A stretch of 64,000 bases of DNA from Setaria digitata (taxonomy: Eukaryota > Nematoda > Chromadorea > Rhabditida > Setariidae): the NCBI GenBank assembly GCA_003640385.1, contig RCAB01000172.1:1-64000 (forward strand), read 5' to 3'. Below the pieces are notes generated by a model. That model was not told the origin of the DNA. It ran no database searches and saw nothing but the letters and a program-made list of their open reading frames with translations. This document shows, piece by piece, positions 1 to 14,107 of the stretch (positions are counted from its first letter, which is position 1; each line of letters begins with the position of its first letter). A program made the translations under genes and the position numbers.

Positions 1-40
1 TTGTTTATCACAATTTTTTCTAACGCAAAATATTTTCGAG

Positions 41-149
41 GAAGGGAGGGAGAGGGAAAGAGAGAGAGGGAGAGAGAGAGAGAGGAAGAGAGAGAGAGAG
101 GGATGGCGACAAAAGAGGAAAGAGGAGGAAAGAGAGAGAGAGGGAGGGG

Positions 150-189
<40 letters not shown>

Positions 190-199
190 GGGAGAGGGA
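41..199. repeat. GA-rich microsatellite / purine tract
   Basis: About 160 bp of almost uninterrupted A and G on the plus strand, mostly (GA)n with GGGA variants. It breaks once near 102-110 (ATGGCGACA). The apparent Arg/Glu-rich reading frame across it is an artefact of the repeat. A shorter (AG)n followed by poly-A lies at about 1533-1577. Confidence 0.95.
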
Positions 200-3100
200 T
201 TACCATCATAAAATCCATTTTTATGTTGTGGTAAAAATTTTGTCAAAGTTCCTGTTTTTTTGTTTCATAAAAAATAAAATTTTTAATAAAAAAAATTTTT
301 TTTTGAATTGAATTTTTCGAATAGAAAAAAAGGAAAAAAAAAAAACAAGAAAGGTAAAAAATATGGGAAAGAAAAGCACTATAAAAGGCAATATGATAAA
401 AAAAAAAAAAAAAATGAAGAATAACAAGAGAGAGAAATTCATTGTGTAATTTCATTCATATCATCGTGAATGATATTATGAATGAATCAAAAAAAAAAAA
501 AAAAAAAATGCATCATTTCCGGAACCAATGATGGATATGTGTAATAACCGGATATAGATCAGGTTAATCTTTCAATGGCATTTGCTGTCAAGTTTAAAGG
601 ATCAATCCATATTCGAATATTGTTAACAATTACTTTTTTTTTTTTTTCTTTTTCAAGTTATGAATCTAAATTAATTGAAATTAATTAAAATTAATTAAAT
701 TAATTATTAAATTAAAATTCTTAAATTATTTAAATTAATTAAAATAATATTCTACAGCGAACAAGAAAAGCGACAAAATCGAAAAAGATGAACTTTGGAA
801 AGGGACCATTTATGATGTAATTAGTATTTGAAAAATTTTTCTAACACTTTTAAGTTCACAACTGGTCATAAATATTTTTATTTTCTATTAAATAATTAAT
901 ATTTTTAATAAGTTATATTATAGCATTATCATGAAATATGCAAGAAATTAGGAATAATTTTTAGTGATAAATTCACTCTCGAATTAAATTATCAAAATTC
1001 AAATACTTCTAATTCATCATAATTTCACTTTTTTTTTTTTTTTTTTCTAGCATTAGCTTTCATGCTTATTTAGAACCTTAAAATTTCTTATCTACAATGG
1101 AAAGTTGTCTAAATTTAGCACAGCATGAATGAAACTTAACCTTCTATCTCTGATTCGAACAAATGGATATGACAAGTTTAATTTACATAATGATTAATCA
1201 GATACCTTACCTTCGGCTTTGCATCTCTCAAAGATTGCTCCAACATGTGAAAATTTTGAAAATTTCCTTCTTGCTCTTTCTTTCCTTGTATTTGGTAAAT
1301 TTAATCGAGCAATAAATATTATGAACAGAAATTAAAATAAAAACAAACTTCAAATGTGATATGTGATAAAGACAAATTAAAAATTTACAGTAGCAGAAAG
1401 GATCAAAAATTGACCGTACTGAGAAGAGGGGTTACATTCAGCATTAAGGTTTACACATTGAAATCAGTACAATTAATTTCTCATTCTCAGAACTTTGTGA
1501 AAGAATAACCTATCATAAAACACAAATATTGGAGGAGGAGAGAGAGAGAGAGAGAGAGAGAAAAAAAAAAAAAAAAAGGAGAAAAAGAAATATTGGAATT
1601 TTCAGAGCACTTTTCTTCAATTCTGGTTCCACGTGAAATCACAAATAATCGTAGGTTTTCCTAAAAATGTTGAGAAAAATATTGTCTTTTTTTTTTTTTT
1701 TTTATTTTTTGCAGCAAAATCCTAAACTATTCCGATAATTTTAATCATATCTACTACTCATTTCCACTCTTTCCTATTTTTCATTTATTCCTCACAACTT
1801 TTTTCAGAACTGACAAGAGGAAAAATGTTTAATGCTCTTCATGATGTACACAACTGACTGGCAATGTTTAAATGAATCATTTTGAGGAATGCAAAAATTG
1901 ATTTCACTTTTTTTTTTTTTTTGTTTCTTTTCATTTTATTTTTTTATTTTTTGAAATCCTTTCCTTCTTGCAGAAATCATTCTGTCGTCTTACTTCGAGA
2001 AAGTATTTGACAGATGTTAAGAGAAGAAGGATAGATTAGTGATAAGGTGACGACATACCTGACAGCAAACTATTTATCACAATACCGTTATTGATGGAAA
2101 AGGATTGATTGTACAGTAATAGTGAGTGAAAGAGAGAAAGGGAGAGAGGAAAGAATCGAAATGACGATAACTGATAATGGAATTCCGTAACAAGAATGAT
2201 AAAAAAAAAAATGATAATAGCAGATTTAAAAAGCCAAAACAAAAAAAAAAAAATTTACTGAATGTGACTCAATAAATTTGGCGGCTTCTTTGCTTAGCAA
2301 TTTTTTATACATTTATATTCTTATCAAGTAAATTTAATTTAGAGATTGAATATAAATTTTCTCAATTCATTATTTATTACATTTATTAAACATCTCATTC
2401 ATTTCATAACGAACAAAATGCTCATAAAATACAGAAATGTTTATAAAAAACAGCCCTGAATAATAATAATAATAATAATTATTATACTAATAAAGATGAT
2501 AATGACAATAACAGTGATAATAAAATACAATATAGCTAGAGCATAATATCATTAAACGTCTATTTTAGGCCAGATATTTGAATGAAGGGAATTTTAACAC
2601 TAAATTACTTTACTGACCAGTGGTTATTTTAAGCCTAAGACTACTGATCAGTGGTTAATCCTGAAACTACTCTATAGATTAGTTGTTAAATCTAAGACCA
2701 GGTCTACTGAAGAAGTACTAAAAAAGAGGATTGAGCTGAGAAGATTTGAGAAAACATGTCATTAAACACGATATTATTAAAGCAAGATAAATAACACTGA
2801 ACAAATCTGCACGATGCGTGCATATTTTCCGGTTACGGAAGACATTTACTGAAGTGAGTTGAACCAAACATAGAGATACTGTTCCCGTAAGTGCTACGAC
2901 TTCTCTGGTATTTCGCACGCTTTAGATTGCATGCATCTACATATGCATGCATTACATATGCAAACCGAGAAGCAATAAATAACGAGAAATATTGCATAAA
3001 TAATGGCATCTGATTCGATAATGGGAATACTTAACAGCAATACAACTGCAAACTGCAAGCTACAAGCGGATTGCAACTCGTATCTTGCTGCAGAGGATAA

Positions 3101-6100
3101 ATTTGGAAAGAGTGAGAAAGGCCGGAAGAAGAAGAAGGTAAAGGAGGGAACGATCTAAAAAGGGAGAAGTTGGAAGATTAGTTACTGCAATCCCCAAAAT
3201 TGAATGCTTTATTTTTAGCTGTTCGCTTGCACAAGATAGTTTATACTCTCGACGAGAAATACATATGAGGCGACATTCTCGTTCACGTTGACAAAATAAA
3301 CATACAAACAGATAAACAGATAGACAGAGATGCATTGGCAGACAGATAGACGAGTAAATATATGAAACGTTGTCTCGAGTTTAGTGAAGCAAATTGTATT
3401 AGAATAAAATTGTTGTCTGAGGACAGATGATGATGACACAGCTATGCTAGCAAAGTTTGAGTAAGCTTCATGTCATTGTTGCCATTACTTCTCCCATTGC
3501 TCTCTCCCGTTGCCATCATTTCTCCCGGTACAATCCCCCATTACTGTGTATTACTTCCACTGATGCTATCTCGCGATGTCAGTCACCTCACCTCACCATC
3601 TCCCTTCGTTTTCACCTGTTAACTGCAAACTCTTCGTGCTCACTAAAAGCACTGTTAGAATAATGGGTCTAACCTAATCGTTCGTCTGAACAGGAGGATA
3701 ATGAGCGCTGTAAAAGTGATGATGCACCATCAGAGACTTTTCGGGATGAAGGGAACCGAGACAACAACAATGAGGGAGAGTGTAGTGTACAATCATTTCG
3801 AGAGTTCCAGTAATTATTCCAAAAAATCCAATTTTTGCCCTCTTTTTTCCCCTGATTATCCCTCTCTCTACCTCTCCCTCTTTCTGTCAATTTTTTTTTC
3901 CTCGTTATATTTATTTGCATTCAGTTCTCGTTTTTTATTCGATAAGGGATAATTTCAAATTTTCTCATCTTTATTCGCCTCTTTTAACTGCACTAAAGAT
4001 AAGTTTATTTATTTTTAACCAATATCAAAATTAATGAATGTGTTTTGAGAAGTGACAAAGAGGAAGCAACAGAAAGAGGAAGAGAAAGAAAGAAGAATTT
4101 CTATAGTTTTTGATTAGTCCCTAAATAATAAAACTTCCCTTTCACTTCATTTATACATCCTGATGACTGATAATGACAATGACAGTGATAGCATCGACCT
4201 GTTCTTACAAATACTAATGAGTACTGATAGATTTTCACGATTACTGAGCACAGCATACTTCAAAGATTAAAAAAGAAAAAAAAAAAAGCTCAGGTAATCT
4301 ACGCTAAAGTTCAATTTTTCAAGATATTCAAATAAGTTGCATAATTTTTTTTTTTTTTTACGATAACATTTCCATAAGTTTTCAAAGCCTAATTCGTTAA
4401 ATGTTTAAAATTTGTCCTTTTCATTTGAAAAAAAAAGAAAAAAAGATACTATTCAAAAAATCAATCTTTCGATGTTAGAAAAAAAGAGAACAGGATCAGA
4501 ATTGCTTTAAATTAATGAAATTTTATCAACCATTACACAAAAATTTGATACAAATCAAAAATTTATTGTAAATGACAAAAGCGAAATATGTATAAACCAG
4601 TAATAATATCATTTAATTCTGTTAAAGAAAAAGAAAGCTTTAAGACAAATTCAAACCGAAAGTTTTTAATTAAAACTATGATATGAATTGAAATTATGCT
4701 GCTGAAAGGTGGCCAAAATTTGCAAGCATTACAAATTTTCCAGAATTCCACAAATGAATGGAGACAAATTTGTAAGAGACAGTGATTAATTTAAGAACTT
4801 TTTAACAGAAATTGAATTGAGAATATTTAAATCTAGTTGTTAAAATTATTATAGACTTCGCTGGATTTTGGCATACAAGAAAATGAATGAAAAATTTAGA
4901 CAAACAAAGATGAATATAAGGAAGAAAACATTCCCGAAAGTTCCTTTACTTTATTGAAAACATCGAAAAAAATGGAATAACTGGAAAGTTGCGAATGAAA
5001 AAAAGAGTGGGAATGCTAGGATTATTATTCAGGATACTGAAAAGAAGCAATCATCATCCTGAAATTAGTCCCAACAACACGCATTATTTTTGACAGAAAT
5101 TTTGTTTTCTTGTTTTTCCTCTAAATCTGGAATTTTGAAAAATTTCAACTACATCATATTGTCAAAAATTTAAGCAAACAACAGCACAGAAGAAGATAAG
5201 AAAATAATTATTTTAAGGAAATTTTAATTTTAACAAGCCTTATTTTCTGTGGGAAATTAAAAAAAAAAAAGAAAAAAAAAGAAAAGAAAAATGAAAAGAA
5301 AGAAAAAAAAACAAATCTTCATTGCACTTTTTTTCCAGTTAGAATAATATTTTATAATTTTTTTATTTTTTTAATTAGAAAAAAAAAATATGTAATCAAG
5401 TCTAATCACCAATTTTCACTTCCTATACCCTGCTCTACTCTATTACCAGTTTTTTTGACTTTCTCTTTCTGTGCAAATTTCGGCTCATTTGATCGTAACA
5501 ATGAAAGTGAAGAAAAACGAATTTGCAATCATGCTATACCATTTTATACAGGTGTATCCTCGAAATAATCCTATCAAGGTCAAAGGTTATTCGTTTAGAA
5601 ATGTCCGAAAATTGTAGGCCAGAACAGATGCACTTAGATGGAGAATGATTTAGGAGTGTAAAGAGAAAAAACAGAAATACGCTAGAATACTGAAAAAAAA
5701 AAAAAAAAGAAAAAAACTTTTGGTCAAAAAAAAAAAAAGAAATAATCCCGAAAAAAAAAAAAAAAAAAAAAAAAATCGATTGGGAGAGAAGAAGAGAAGG
5801 TCAGCATGCGTGACCTCGACCACTCGATTGTCCACTACTAACAACTCCGAACTATTGCGTAATTACACCATTGTGTCATTAGAGGAATATGAGTAGAATT
5901 GATGTCGAGAATCGATCATTGCCACCAACGATAAATGTTCATATGGTAAGTTATTCTTTATGAATAAGAATTTTCTTTTTTTGTCAAAAATTTATCACTG
6001 ATAAATAATTAGCTGTATTTAATTAACCTTATTTCTTCATTTTTTTTTCGAAATTCATAATAAGATTTCAAAAATGCTAAATGATTTATTTATTTTTATT

Positions 6101-7208
6101 TTTACTGAATTCATTTGACCCTATTGCTATTATCAGTGTTGAAATGCCTTACTGATAATTGGATAATAATAACCTTCAAGAAAATAAAACTATTAGTGTC
6201 ATGCAGGATAAATCATAGTCATTCTTATATGTTTGTTCATCCACAGAAAAAAAAAAAAAAAAAAAAAAAAGAAATTGTTCGAATCGATTGATCGGGTTGA
6301 TTATATCAGTGTAAAGCTTCCTGTTATCAGGATTTCCGTTATTTTCTTCCTCTTTTCTCACTCTTATGTTGGTTATAAAGATGATAGATGATATTGTGGA
6401 TTGTGGGGAAGGTAGAAGGAAAAGAAAGAAAGAGGAAAAGAGGAAAAGGAAGAAGAAAAGAAAGATGAAGGACGGACGGTACAGGACTGATTTCGGGAGG
6501 TGTAATAATTTATTGAATTTGATATAAAATTAAATTTAATTCAATTTTTCTTTCATAAAAAAAAAAAATGAACTTTAGACATTTCTTTTCGTCCTATATT
6601 GTAATATCTCCACATTCCTAAAAAAAAAAAAACCCCAGCTTTTCACTTTATTTTTTTTTTTTAATATTTCTTTGGTAAATTAGTTAAATTCAAGTGATTT
6701 CCATAAGTGATAAGCTAAAGAAAGGACATAATATCTGGAACAAGGATCTTAATTTACCTAGACAAACAATCCTGAATAATTTCCGCATGTTGTTATGAAA
6801 AGTAAAATTTTCTTAAAAATCAATCCTCTGAGTATAAAATGGTAGTGAGAAAAAAGATTAAAGAAAGGAGATATGACATAAAAAGAAAAAAATGAAGGAT
6901 AATATCATAGAATTAGTTAAGAGATGTTGAGAATTATAGGAATTTTTAAAGTTAATTAATATTTTCTTAGGAAATAAATCCTTAATATTTATCTATATTT
7001 TTTCGATTAATTTTGTGGATAATTTAAAAAATTACCATTTCATTTAATTTAGTTCTCAGATTTTAACCAACTTGTTCACATCTCTCTGTCATTTAAGGCA
7101 TATTTCATAAGAGTTATAGGTAATTTCAATATAATTTCAAAAAGTTTCATCCCTCTTTCGCTTCTCCCTTCTGTGATATTTTTCGTTGCGATGAAAAAAT
7201 TTTCACAG
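200..7208. other. Gene-poor A+T-rich region
   Basis: No exon chain could be supported on either strand in these 7 kb. The open frames present are short and driven by poly-A/poly-T runs, for example around 390-410, 5690-5775 and 6245-6270, or by purine tracts. A small (AAT)n stretch sits near 2459-2480. Stretches with slightly more balanced composition (2700-3700) contain no frame joinable by splice sites. The right end should hold the promoter of the gene starting at 7229. Confidence 0.6.
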
Positions 7209-7228
7209 CAAACATTGCGCGGGCCGCT

Positions 7229-10200
7229 ATGTCACCGAATCCTTACCAATGTGTGTTCCCAGCAGGTGCACTTAAGTTTCAGGACAATTTCTTGGATAAT
7301 GGGAAGGATGGTTGTTCCGGTTTTTCTGATCCTGTTTGTTACTAGGTACGGTGCCCTAGGATAATCACAGATGTAAATGTTTCATTATGTCATTATTACG
7401 GGAGTGAATGCTAATGTTATTTTAATGTTACTTATGTTGCTATTATGTTTTTCATCATTAAAGGTTGACTTGTTTCTGTCTCGATTTGTAAATGCTTGAA
7501 ATACATCTTCGGACATATTCACAGTCTCTTATCACTTTTAAATAATTGATAAAATTAGAAACCTACTGAAAGTATGTATAATGACTGGTAGATGAATTAC
7601 ACACTTTAAGGTAAGGTGCCGAATGCTGATAATGTACCAGCTTATCACCATAATTAAGACTTGGTAGCGTTGTTGTTCGAAGATAGGATGGTGCTGGGTG
7701 TGGGAAAGTAAGCATGTCAATCCGTTGAAGTAGGTCGTACTAAGAAAGGAAGGGAATATCAGGTAGTGGTTTGCTCATTCGTCCAAGTATTTATGTCGTC
7801 GTTCATATTAATACCTTTTAAAAGGACAGTTCACTGATTGATTAATGAAGTTTTAACTACCTTTACTATTAATGATTCAGTAAAATGTGTTGCATTTTTG
7901 CCCTGTTTGAATGTTATGCAAAAACTTTTCTCGATGTAAAAGTTTTCCACTATATGGCCTTATTGTAGAGAATAAGTCCTAGATTACTCGTGGTCTTCCT
8001 GATTCCAGATCAGTCCAATTATAAAAGCGTCAGGAATGAAGATAACGGTGGCTTGGGCTTCATATCATTGAAGATATATCTTTACAGGTTTGAAATTTAT
8101 TTTGATTTGCCTTTCTTTCCCTATTTCCAGGTTGATGATCTAACAATGAAAGCAATGGAAAGGGAGGGCGCCGGCCGGAGAAGTGTAACATATAAAGGCC
8201 ATTTCCAGTGGCCATCTAAAAGCAGCGTGTTAGAAACACCGGAACGGAAGCGTTCACGACGTTCCACCAGTTTTGCTGACTCTGGTTTAGGCTCATCGAT
8301 ATTTGGCTCACCTCCTTCAAAATCAGTAAGCTGCGGAGATTTTATCTTTTCTAGGCGAATTTTTAATATAAAAATATTTTACACTGAATTCGCAAGCAGC
8401 TACATGAAAAAGAAATGATTCCTTGTTCGTAGGTCCTGGAAACTAGATTTAGATGCCTAACGAATCAGTAGTGGTGAGGAGAGATGCTGCTGTGAGCTAT
8501 TCTCCAGGTACAACCTTTTTTCATACCAGTTAATCATTCCAGGTCACTATGCCAGACACTGCTCCTACTTTAAAAACACCAACAAGGAAAAAATCACCGA
8601 ATACAAATTCACCGTCTTCTCAGTCACCGTTAAAGCAAGTTTATTTCCTTCAGTTGGCTGCTGTTAAATATATTAATGAAGTAGTGATTGAAAAGTGGTG
8701 TTAACAGGATAGTCGAAATGCAATGATGATATAGTTATCGGCTTTCCCAGTTTGGTTTATCACAACTTAACGTCTTGTATTGGTCATTTTTACCGTTAAA
8801 TTATTTCAGATCTTTTTTACACGTGTCTGCATTTAGTGACGCGTTTTGTCCTCCAGAAAATTGCTCTCCTCCGTCAAAGTTCCGTTTATCAGACCCTGGC
8901 AATGCTGTTGGTAAAAGTTTTAGATTTTAGTAAAATCATAACACCCACTAGTAGCGAAACTGATAAAACGATTAAAATAGGTGGTTAGAAAGAGGAAGCT
9001 ATATAAGTCTCCTTCAGTGAGCCCATGTTGGGTTCTGTGTGACAGTTAGTACGTTTCGGCGAAAGCTTGTGAAGTTCAAAAAAATCAATAGGCTTAAAGT
9101 GATAACTGGAAAGGAATCATGAGATTTGAATTCAGGAGTGTGTGATGTAAACCTTTAAAAGGTAATCGACGTATGAGAATAACTGATTGAGTACAAGAGC
9201 GTAGACTGTAAATTTTTCATGACATGCCGCTAAAAAAAAAATGTCGATTGCGTTAATATCCATTTTGTCACTTTTTTTTTCATGAATATCGAAAGTTTCA
9301 AAGCGGATAATTTTCTTGAAACTTTCGAATTTTGGCTTTTTATTTTATATTATTCGAATAAGTAAAGCTTTTTTTTTTTATTTGCAGAATACAGATTTAG
9401 TGGGACGAGTGTACCAGAAAATGAAACGCCTATTAATATGGCAGATGATGCATTGAATGGGGCGGTACCGTCTACTTCCTTCAAGGACTCGTCTTTTCGG
9501 TCAGCTTGTCGTTCGCTTGAAACTCAATTAAATTGTGCCTTAACAAGGTATGAAATCGAGTAAAGGATTCCTTTTTTTCTCGTATAATTGTAATGGATGG
9601 TATTTGTTCCTACACTGGTTCTATAGGCCCAATTTTCAACGAATTAAATTTGCTTGTGGGTAGGTATTGCGTAGCAGTTACAAATACTTGAAATTGGAGT
9701 ATGTGTTTTCTCTGAATTGTCGTTTTACAAAATGTTGGGGGAAAAAAAAATGATTTCTTGGAAATTTAAAATATCTCTTCCAGATCATCGCTTGATGATG
9801 AAAATGATGATAGCATGATGGACTCCGCCATTTCATATGGAATGGTGGAAACACCGAGTAAAGGATTCAAAAATGAAATGGTTTGTATTATTTTTGCAGT
9901 AATTATGGAAAACAAACGGTATTCATATGTTACCTTATGCTCCAGTTCGTAACAACCCTACAACTAAGCTGGAGTTGAATTAAAGTGATTGTTAATAATC
10001 CACTCTTCTTACTCGTTACTGCTGTACAAATTGTTTATACTTGAAAATTATTCTGTTGTAAGTCAGCCTCGGGGCATGCATTTGAATAGTGAACTTGAAA
10101 TACCCAATATCTTTTTCCTCCAGAATATGGCTGCTGGCTTCATTGATGACAGCTTTTCATTGCTTACATCAACCCCACTGCATATGGGTTCAAATGATGA

Positions 10201-11105
10201 TATTTCACGCGGTCATGCTTTCATACCTTCACATTATACCATTCCTGAACAAGCTAATGGTCCTTTGGAGAGCAGGTTTGTTGAAACTGTTTGTCCAGGC
10301 AGTGTTTTTGATTAATAAGTAGTTGAAATTATTTTTATGTTCGCTGAAGCACAGCCAGTTTTTTTTCGATCACTCCATTCATTTGATACATTCTCTGGGT
10401 AGTCCGGATTTATTTGGTGCTGCGTTCAAAACATTCAGCAAAAAGAAATAATTTAAACATATTAATGAATTAAAATAAAACTTCCAGTGATACCTGAGAA
10501 AGGTTACAATTTAAAGAAAGCACCAAAATTTAAAGAAAAGTCATTTTGCTGACCGGAAAAGTGTTTTCATTTCAATACATTAATATATTTCTGAAGAGTT
10601 ATAGTCGCATTTTTTTTTTTTTTTTTTGAGAAAAGTTATTTTGTCTCCTCAGCCTACTTATGAAGTTTTATTTTTTTTTTTTTTGACTTTTCGACCTGAA
10701 GAACCTTTTAAATCTAACATATTGGTGGCATATTTCCGTTTCAGTTTGTGTGAACCAGTCGATCAATTCGGACTACAAACCGCTGGCTTCCTCTCTCCAG
10801 TGAAAAACCTTGATGCTGAGAGAATAGTTTTACCATTAACAAGGATAAGCCCAGTAACAAAGACAAGTATGCCACAACAGAGGGTCAGCAAATTTTTTGT
10901 TAAGATGGATTTATGCAAAAATTACAGATCGCAAATGGGTATAGCGTTAATTAATAAATATTGCTTTCAGGTTGAGGAATTCTATCCAAGACTATCAAGT
11001 AATTCCACAGTGTCAAGTTCAACTCGAATTTGTCTTCGTGAAGCCAATTTCAATAACAGACCATTTAGGCCGCCAATAAAAGCGTTTAAAGTGGTAGAGC
11101 TTTAG
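7229..11105 (+). CDS. Uncharacterised S/T-P-rich protein, 391 aa, nine exons
   Basis: I do not recognise this family. Exons: 7229-7333, 8131-8325, 8543-8634, 8810-8910, 9388-9547, 9784-9880, 10124-10275, 10745-10883, 10971-11105; phases close to 392 codons including TAG. A good acceptor (TTTTCACAG) ends at 7208, just upstream of the ATG, which suits trans-splicing. The first exon is the least certain: its in-frame donor is GTTTGT at 7334. Three of the eight introns have GTTTGT-type donors and intron 3 has a GC donor. The protein has no predicted membrane span. It is basic and serine-rich, with a nuclear-type cluster (ERKRSRR, about residues 73-79) followed by DSGLGS (85-90), a match to the beta-TrCP phosphodegron pattern DSGxxS. 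Many S/T-P-x-K/R sites (TPER, TPTR, SPLK, TPSK, SPVK) look like CDK targets. A regulated nuclear or cell-cycle protein is an inference. The C-terminus is IKAFKVVEL. Confidence 0.75.
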
Positions 11106-11355
11106 TTTTTGATTATCTTTCACATCCATCAAGTAACTTTTTAACTCGATCTAGATCACGGTTTCTATTAGAAAGATATTTACTTCAAATTTCGTTTCAT
11201 AAGCCCACCATAATGTTTTTGATATAGTAATCGTGAATTGCGGAGTTCTGATTAAAATACTTTTGTTGTAGAATTGTCAGATGCTAGCTGTATTTATCTT
11301 TCATATTTGTTCTTATTGTTAATCTGAAAATTGAATATTTCTAGAATTCGAAAAA

Positions 11356-11986
11356 ATGGCTTCAAATAACATGTGGAGAAACCCCACACCAGGTAAATTA
11401 TATATATATTTCTTTTTTAAATTTCCTGGAAATTACATTGATATTATTATTGAACATAAATTCTTCGTCTAGTCTGAAATTGCTATTGTATCCAAAAAAA
11501 TTCATACACGCAGTAGCATGTTGATGTGTTTGGTAAATAGTTATTATATGGGAATTCTATTCTTAGATGGAAATGACTCGTATGGCGAGATTTTTCCTAG
11601 ATGGTGGGCAAGTAACTTTTACACAGTGATTGGTACAGTGCTGCTCCAGTGCCCTAGTCGTCCATGTGATATCAGTAAGCACTCTTTATGCCAATTTACT
11701 AAATTTTTCTGAAATGTCACATGTATAAAAGTAAAATCGTATGATGGTTTCTTTTGTAACCTATTTTTTTTTCGTGCATTTTGTTTTATGGTGAAAAAAG
11801 GATCTCGACGGTCATTGGTACCTCAAGGTTAGGCACTAATTTGTCTTAAAACTGATTGATTTTGGTTTCTTTTGCGCAGTACTTTGGGTGATTGTAGTAG
11901 TGTTTAGTGTGAGCTTAAGTATAATTCTGTTATTATGGAGTTTTAGCGGTTGCAAAATTTTCCCATGCTTATATTTTAGGACTTAA
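11356..11986 (+). CDS. Small membrane protein, 83 aa, three exons
   Basis: Function unknown. Exons 11356-11392, 11567-11674 and 11880-11986 join in frame to 83 residues plus TAA, each with a standard GT donor and AG acceptor. An acceptor TTTCTAG lies just upstream (about 11344) of the ATG, and the previous gene stops 240 bp earlier on the same strand, a spacing typical of downstream genes in nematode operons. The N-terminal half is polar and Trp-rich (MWRNPTP, FPRWWASNFY). A strongly hydrophobic stretch around residues 49-70 (ILWVIVVVFSVSLSIILLLW) is a clear membrane span, and a weaker hydrophobic segment (FYTVIGTVLLQC) precedes it. The tail carries two cysteines (GCKIFPC). No signal-peptide cleavage site is obvious. 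The clean splicing argues for a real gene, but no homologue is recalled. Confidence 0.55.
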
Positions 11987-14107
11987 ATTGACAGAAAAGT
12001 TGGACTTTTTGTTAGAGTATTTATTTTTCATGTGCGCAGTCATTTCATTGTGAAATCCTTAAAAAAAAAAAAAAAAAAAGGAAAAAGAAAAAAATTGTGG
12101 TTGATTAATTATATGGGGGATATTTGAACAAGGATGAATAGTTAGCGAGTTATTCAACGATATTGTTTTATTAACTCAAATATCTCTGTGTAATCGTTGA
12201 GTTTTTAATACTGTTTAGGGAGATTCAGTAACATTCAAAAATAGTAGTACCCCGATTTAAAAAATTTTTTTCCTCTGAAATGGCTGTACTCGTAAGAAAA
12301 TGAAAACTAAAGAAAGTTCAGCTTCTTTCATTTTCTCTGAAATATGCAAACTGATTTTACTGGGACCCTTTATATTTATGGCATTTTTCGAAACAGCAAG
12401 ATGGTGGGTTCCACGTTAAGAGTGTTACTAAGTATAAGATTAAGAGGTGATCGCTCCTTTACTTTTTTTTTTTTTTTAATTTTCATCATTCCGTCCTTTC
12501 AGAAGTTTCAAATTTCTTAGTCCTCTGAGTTTCTTTCTGTTTATTCACTGTGCATTTTTTTAATTAATTCTGATGTGTTTCAGTGACAGGCATTTGTGTC
12601 GTTTTAAGTCTGCATAATGTATTTGTTTGACTACAGGAATATGCAAATTTTTCAATTTTCAGAAACTATCATATGTTCTGAAATGTCTTGTACCATAATG
12701 TTTGCTTATTTTTCATTTTACAATTTAAAAAAACCTTTTACTTCCCTTGTTGTTATTCTTCTTTTCCGTACATTATAGCTCTCTTCACGTAAAATTTCTT
12801 TTTAATTATATCCCTAATTCTTCGAAACAATTTATTAGTAACAGTGATACGCCTTTATGATATTTATTGCATTTTTAAATTCATGTGCTTTTTGAAAAAA
12901 ATCCGTTTTTTATTTTTGATGTTGTCGACCAGTTGGCGTCAAGTGAAAGAACACAAAATCTCAAGATTGAAAGTTATTGTTTTGTATCCCTGTTTTTTTT
13001 TTAAGGAATTTGTAGAACACTTGTTTATATTTTTTCCTTTTCTTTCCGTATTTTCAAACTACCTTTTTACCTTTCGTTCTCTCTCCAGAGATTATCGCGC
13101 TTATACATAGTTATTCCATATCCTCTGTATGCAATCTTTTCCTATAATCTCTTATAATTAATCTACTTCACCTCAGTTAATGGTCATTCCATTGTCTTTA
13201 TAAATATAATTCCTTACCTTTTCTCTGAAACTACTTTCAAAATTTTCAAGTCTGTATTTTGTCATGCTTAAAATATCCTCATTTTTGAAAGTCATGAAGT
13301 TTATAAAAAAAATTGGATTTTTTGAAATAAAAATTGATTCGAAGTTTTATGTCGATTCTACAATTATTCAAATCTAGTATGAAGAAAGACTCATAATAGC
13401 AGTACGTTTTTTTCCAACTATAATTATGAAAATATTTAAAACTGCATGATATTTGATAAGATTCAACATTCATTTAACTTGATTTAATTGGACAGAGTCT
13501 TTCTAGTGTCCACCTTCTTCGACATTGCACTTCAATCTTCCACTCACTGTCAGTGAATTTAATTTACGGAAAATAAGATTTATAAAAGCCAAAACAAAAT
13601 TGCGTTCATTACATACACTCCATGGAACATAAATAAGCTGAAGAATTCAAAAAGAATTGAATTGAATGCTCAAAGCGTCAATAATTATCGTTTCATATCC
13701 TAAGAAGTGATTCCCACCAAGATTTTATTTACGTTTCGTATTTCTAAAATCTTTTTAAATGTGCGCGAGATCCAGAACGGATTTTTTCATCTGTGCTCAC
13801 ACCTTGTTATTAAAAGACCAAAACATGTGAATATCGAAACTGCCAACGGCATTTCCAGTTCATCAAATCCAGCTTCCTTTTCTTAATAGTTTAAAGTATG
13901 AGATTTGCATCCAATTAATACATCATTTGAAAGACATAGATTTCTCAGCGTTATTAACCACCGGCTGCAGGCAAAAAAAATCATTTTTCACCTGCAATTA
14001 CTGAATTTTCCCCACTGCAAACTGCAAATCGTAAATAAATTATACGGAAGTTATTGATAACCGTGAGTTTTAACAAATAACCTAATGTCATTAATATCAC
14101 TAAGTTC
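11987..14107. other. Intergenic, convergent 3' regions
   Basis: Two kilobases between a plus-strand gene and a minus-strand gene. Nothing coding is supported; frames at 12844-13110 and 13279-13473 are AT-rich, with no splice partners. Poly-A at 12060-12079 and poly-T at 12463-12478. It probably holds the 3' UTRs of both neighbours. Confidence 0.6.

Noticed and set aside
1..234. Arg/Glu-rich frame across the left-end GA repeat
   Set aside because: Pure product of a purine microsatellite.
5650..6361. Phe-rich minus-strand frames
   Set aside because: Translations of poly-A runs without splice context.
7173..7364. Frame MIFFVAMKKFSQQ as the first exon of the S/T-P-rich gene
   Set aside because: Its donor phase (2) does not fit exon 2; the overlapping frame from 7229 does.
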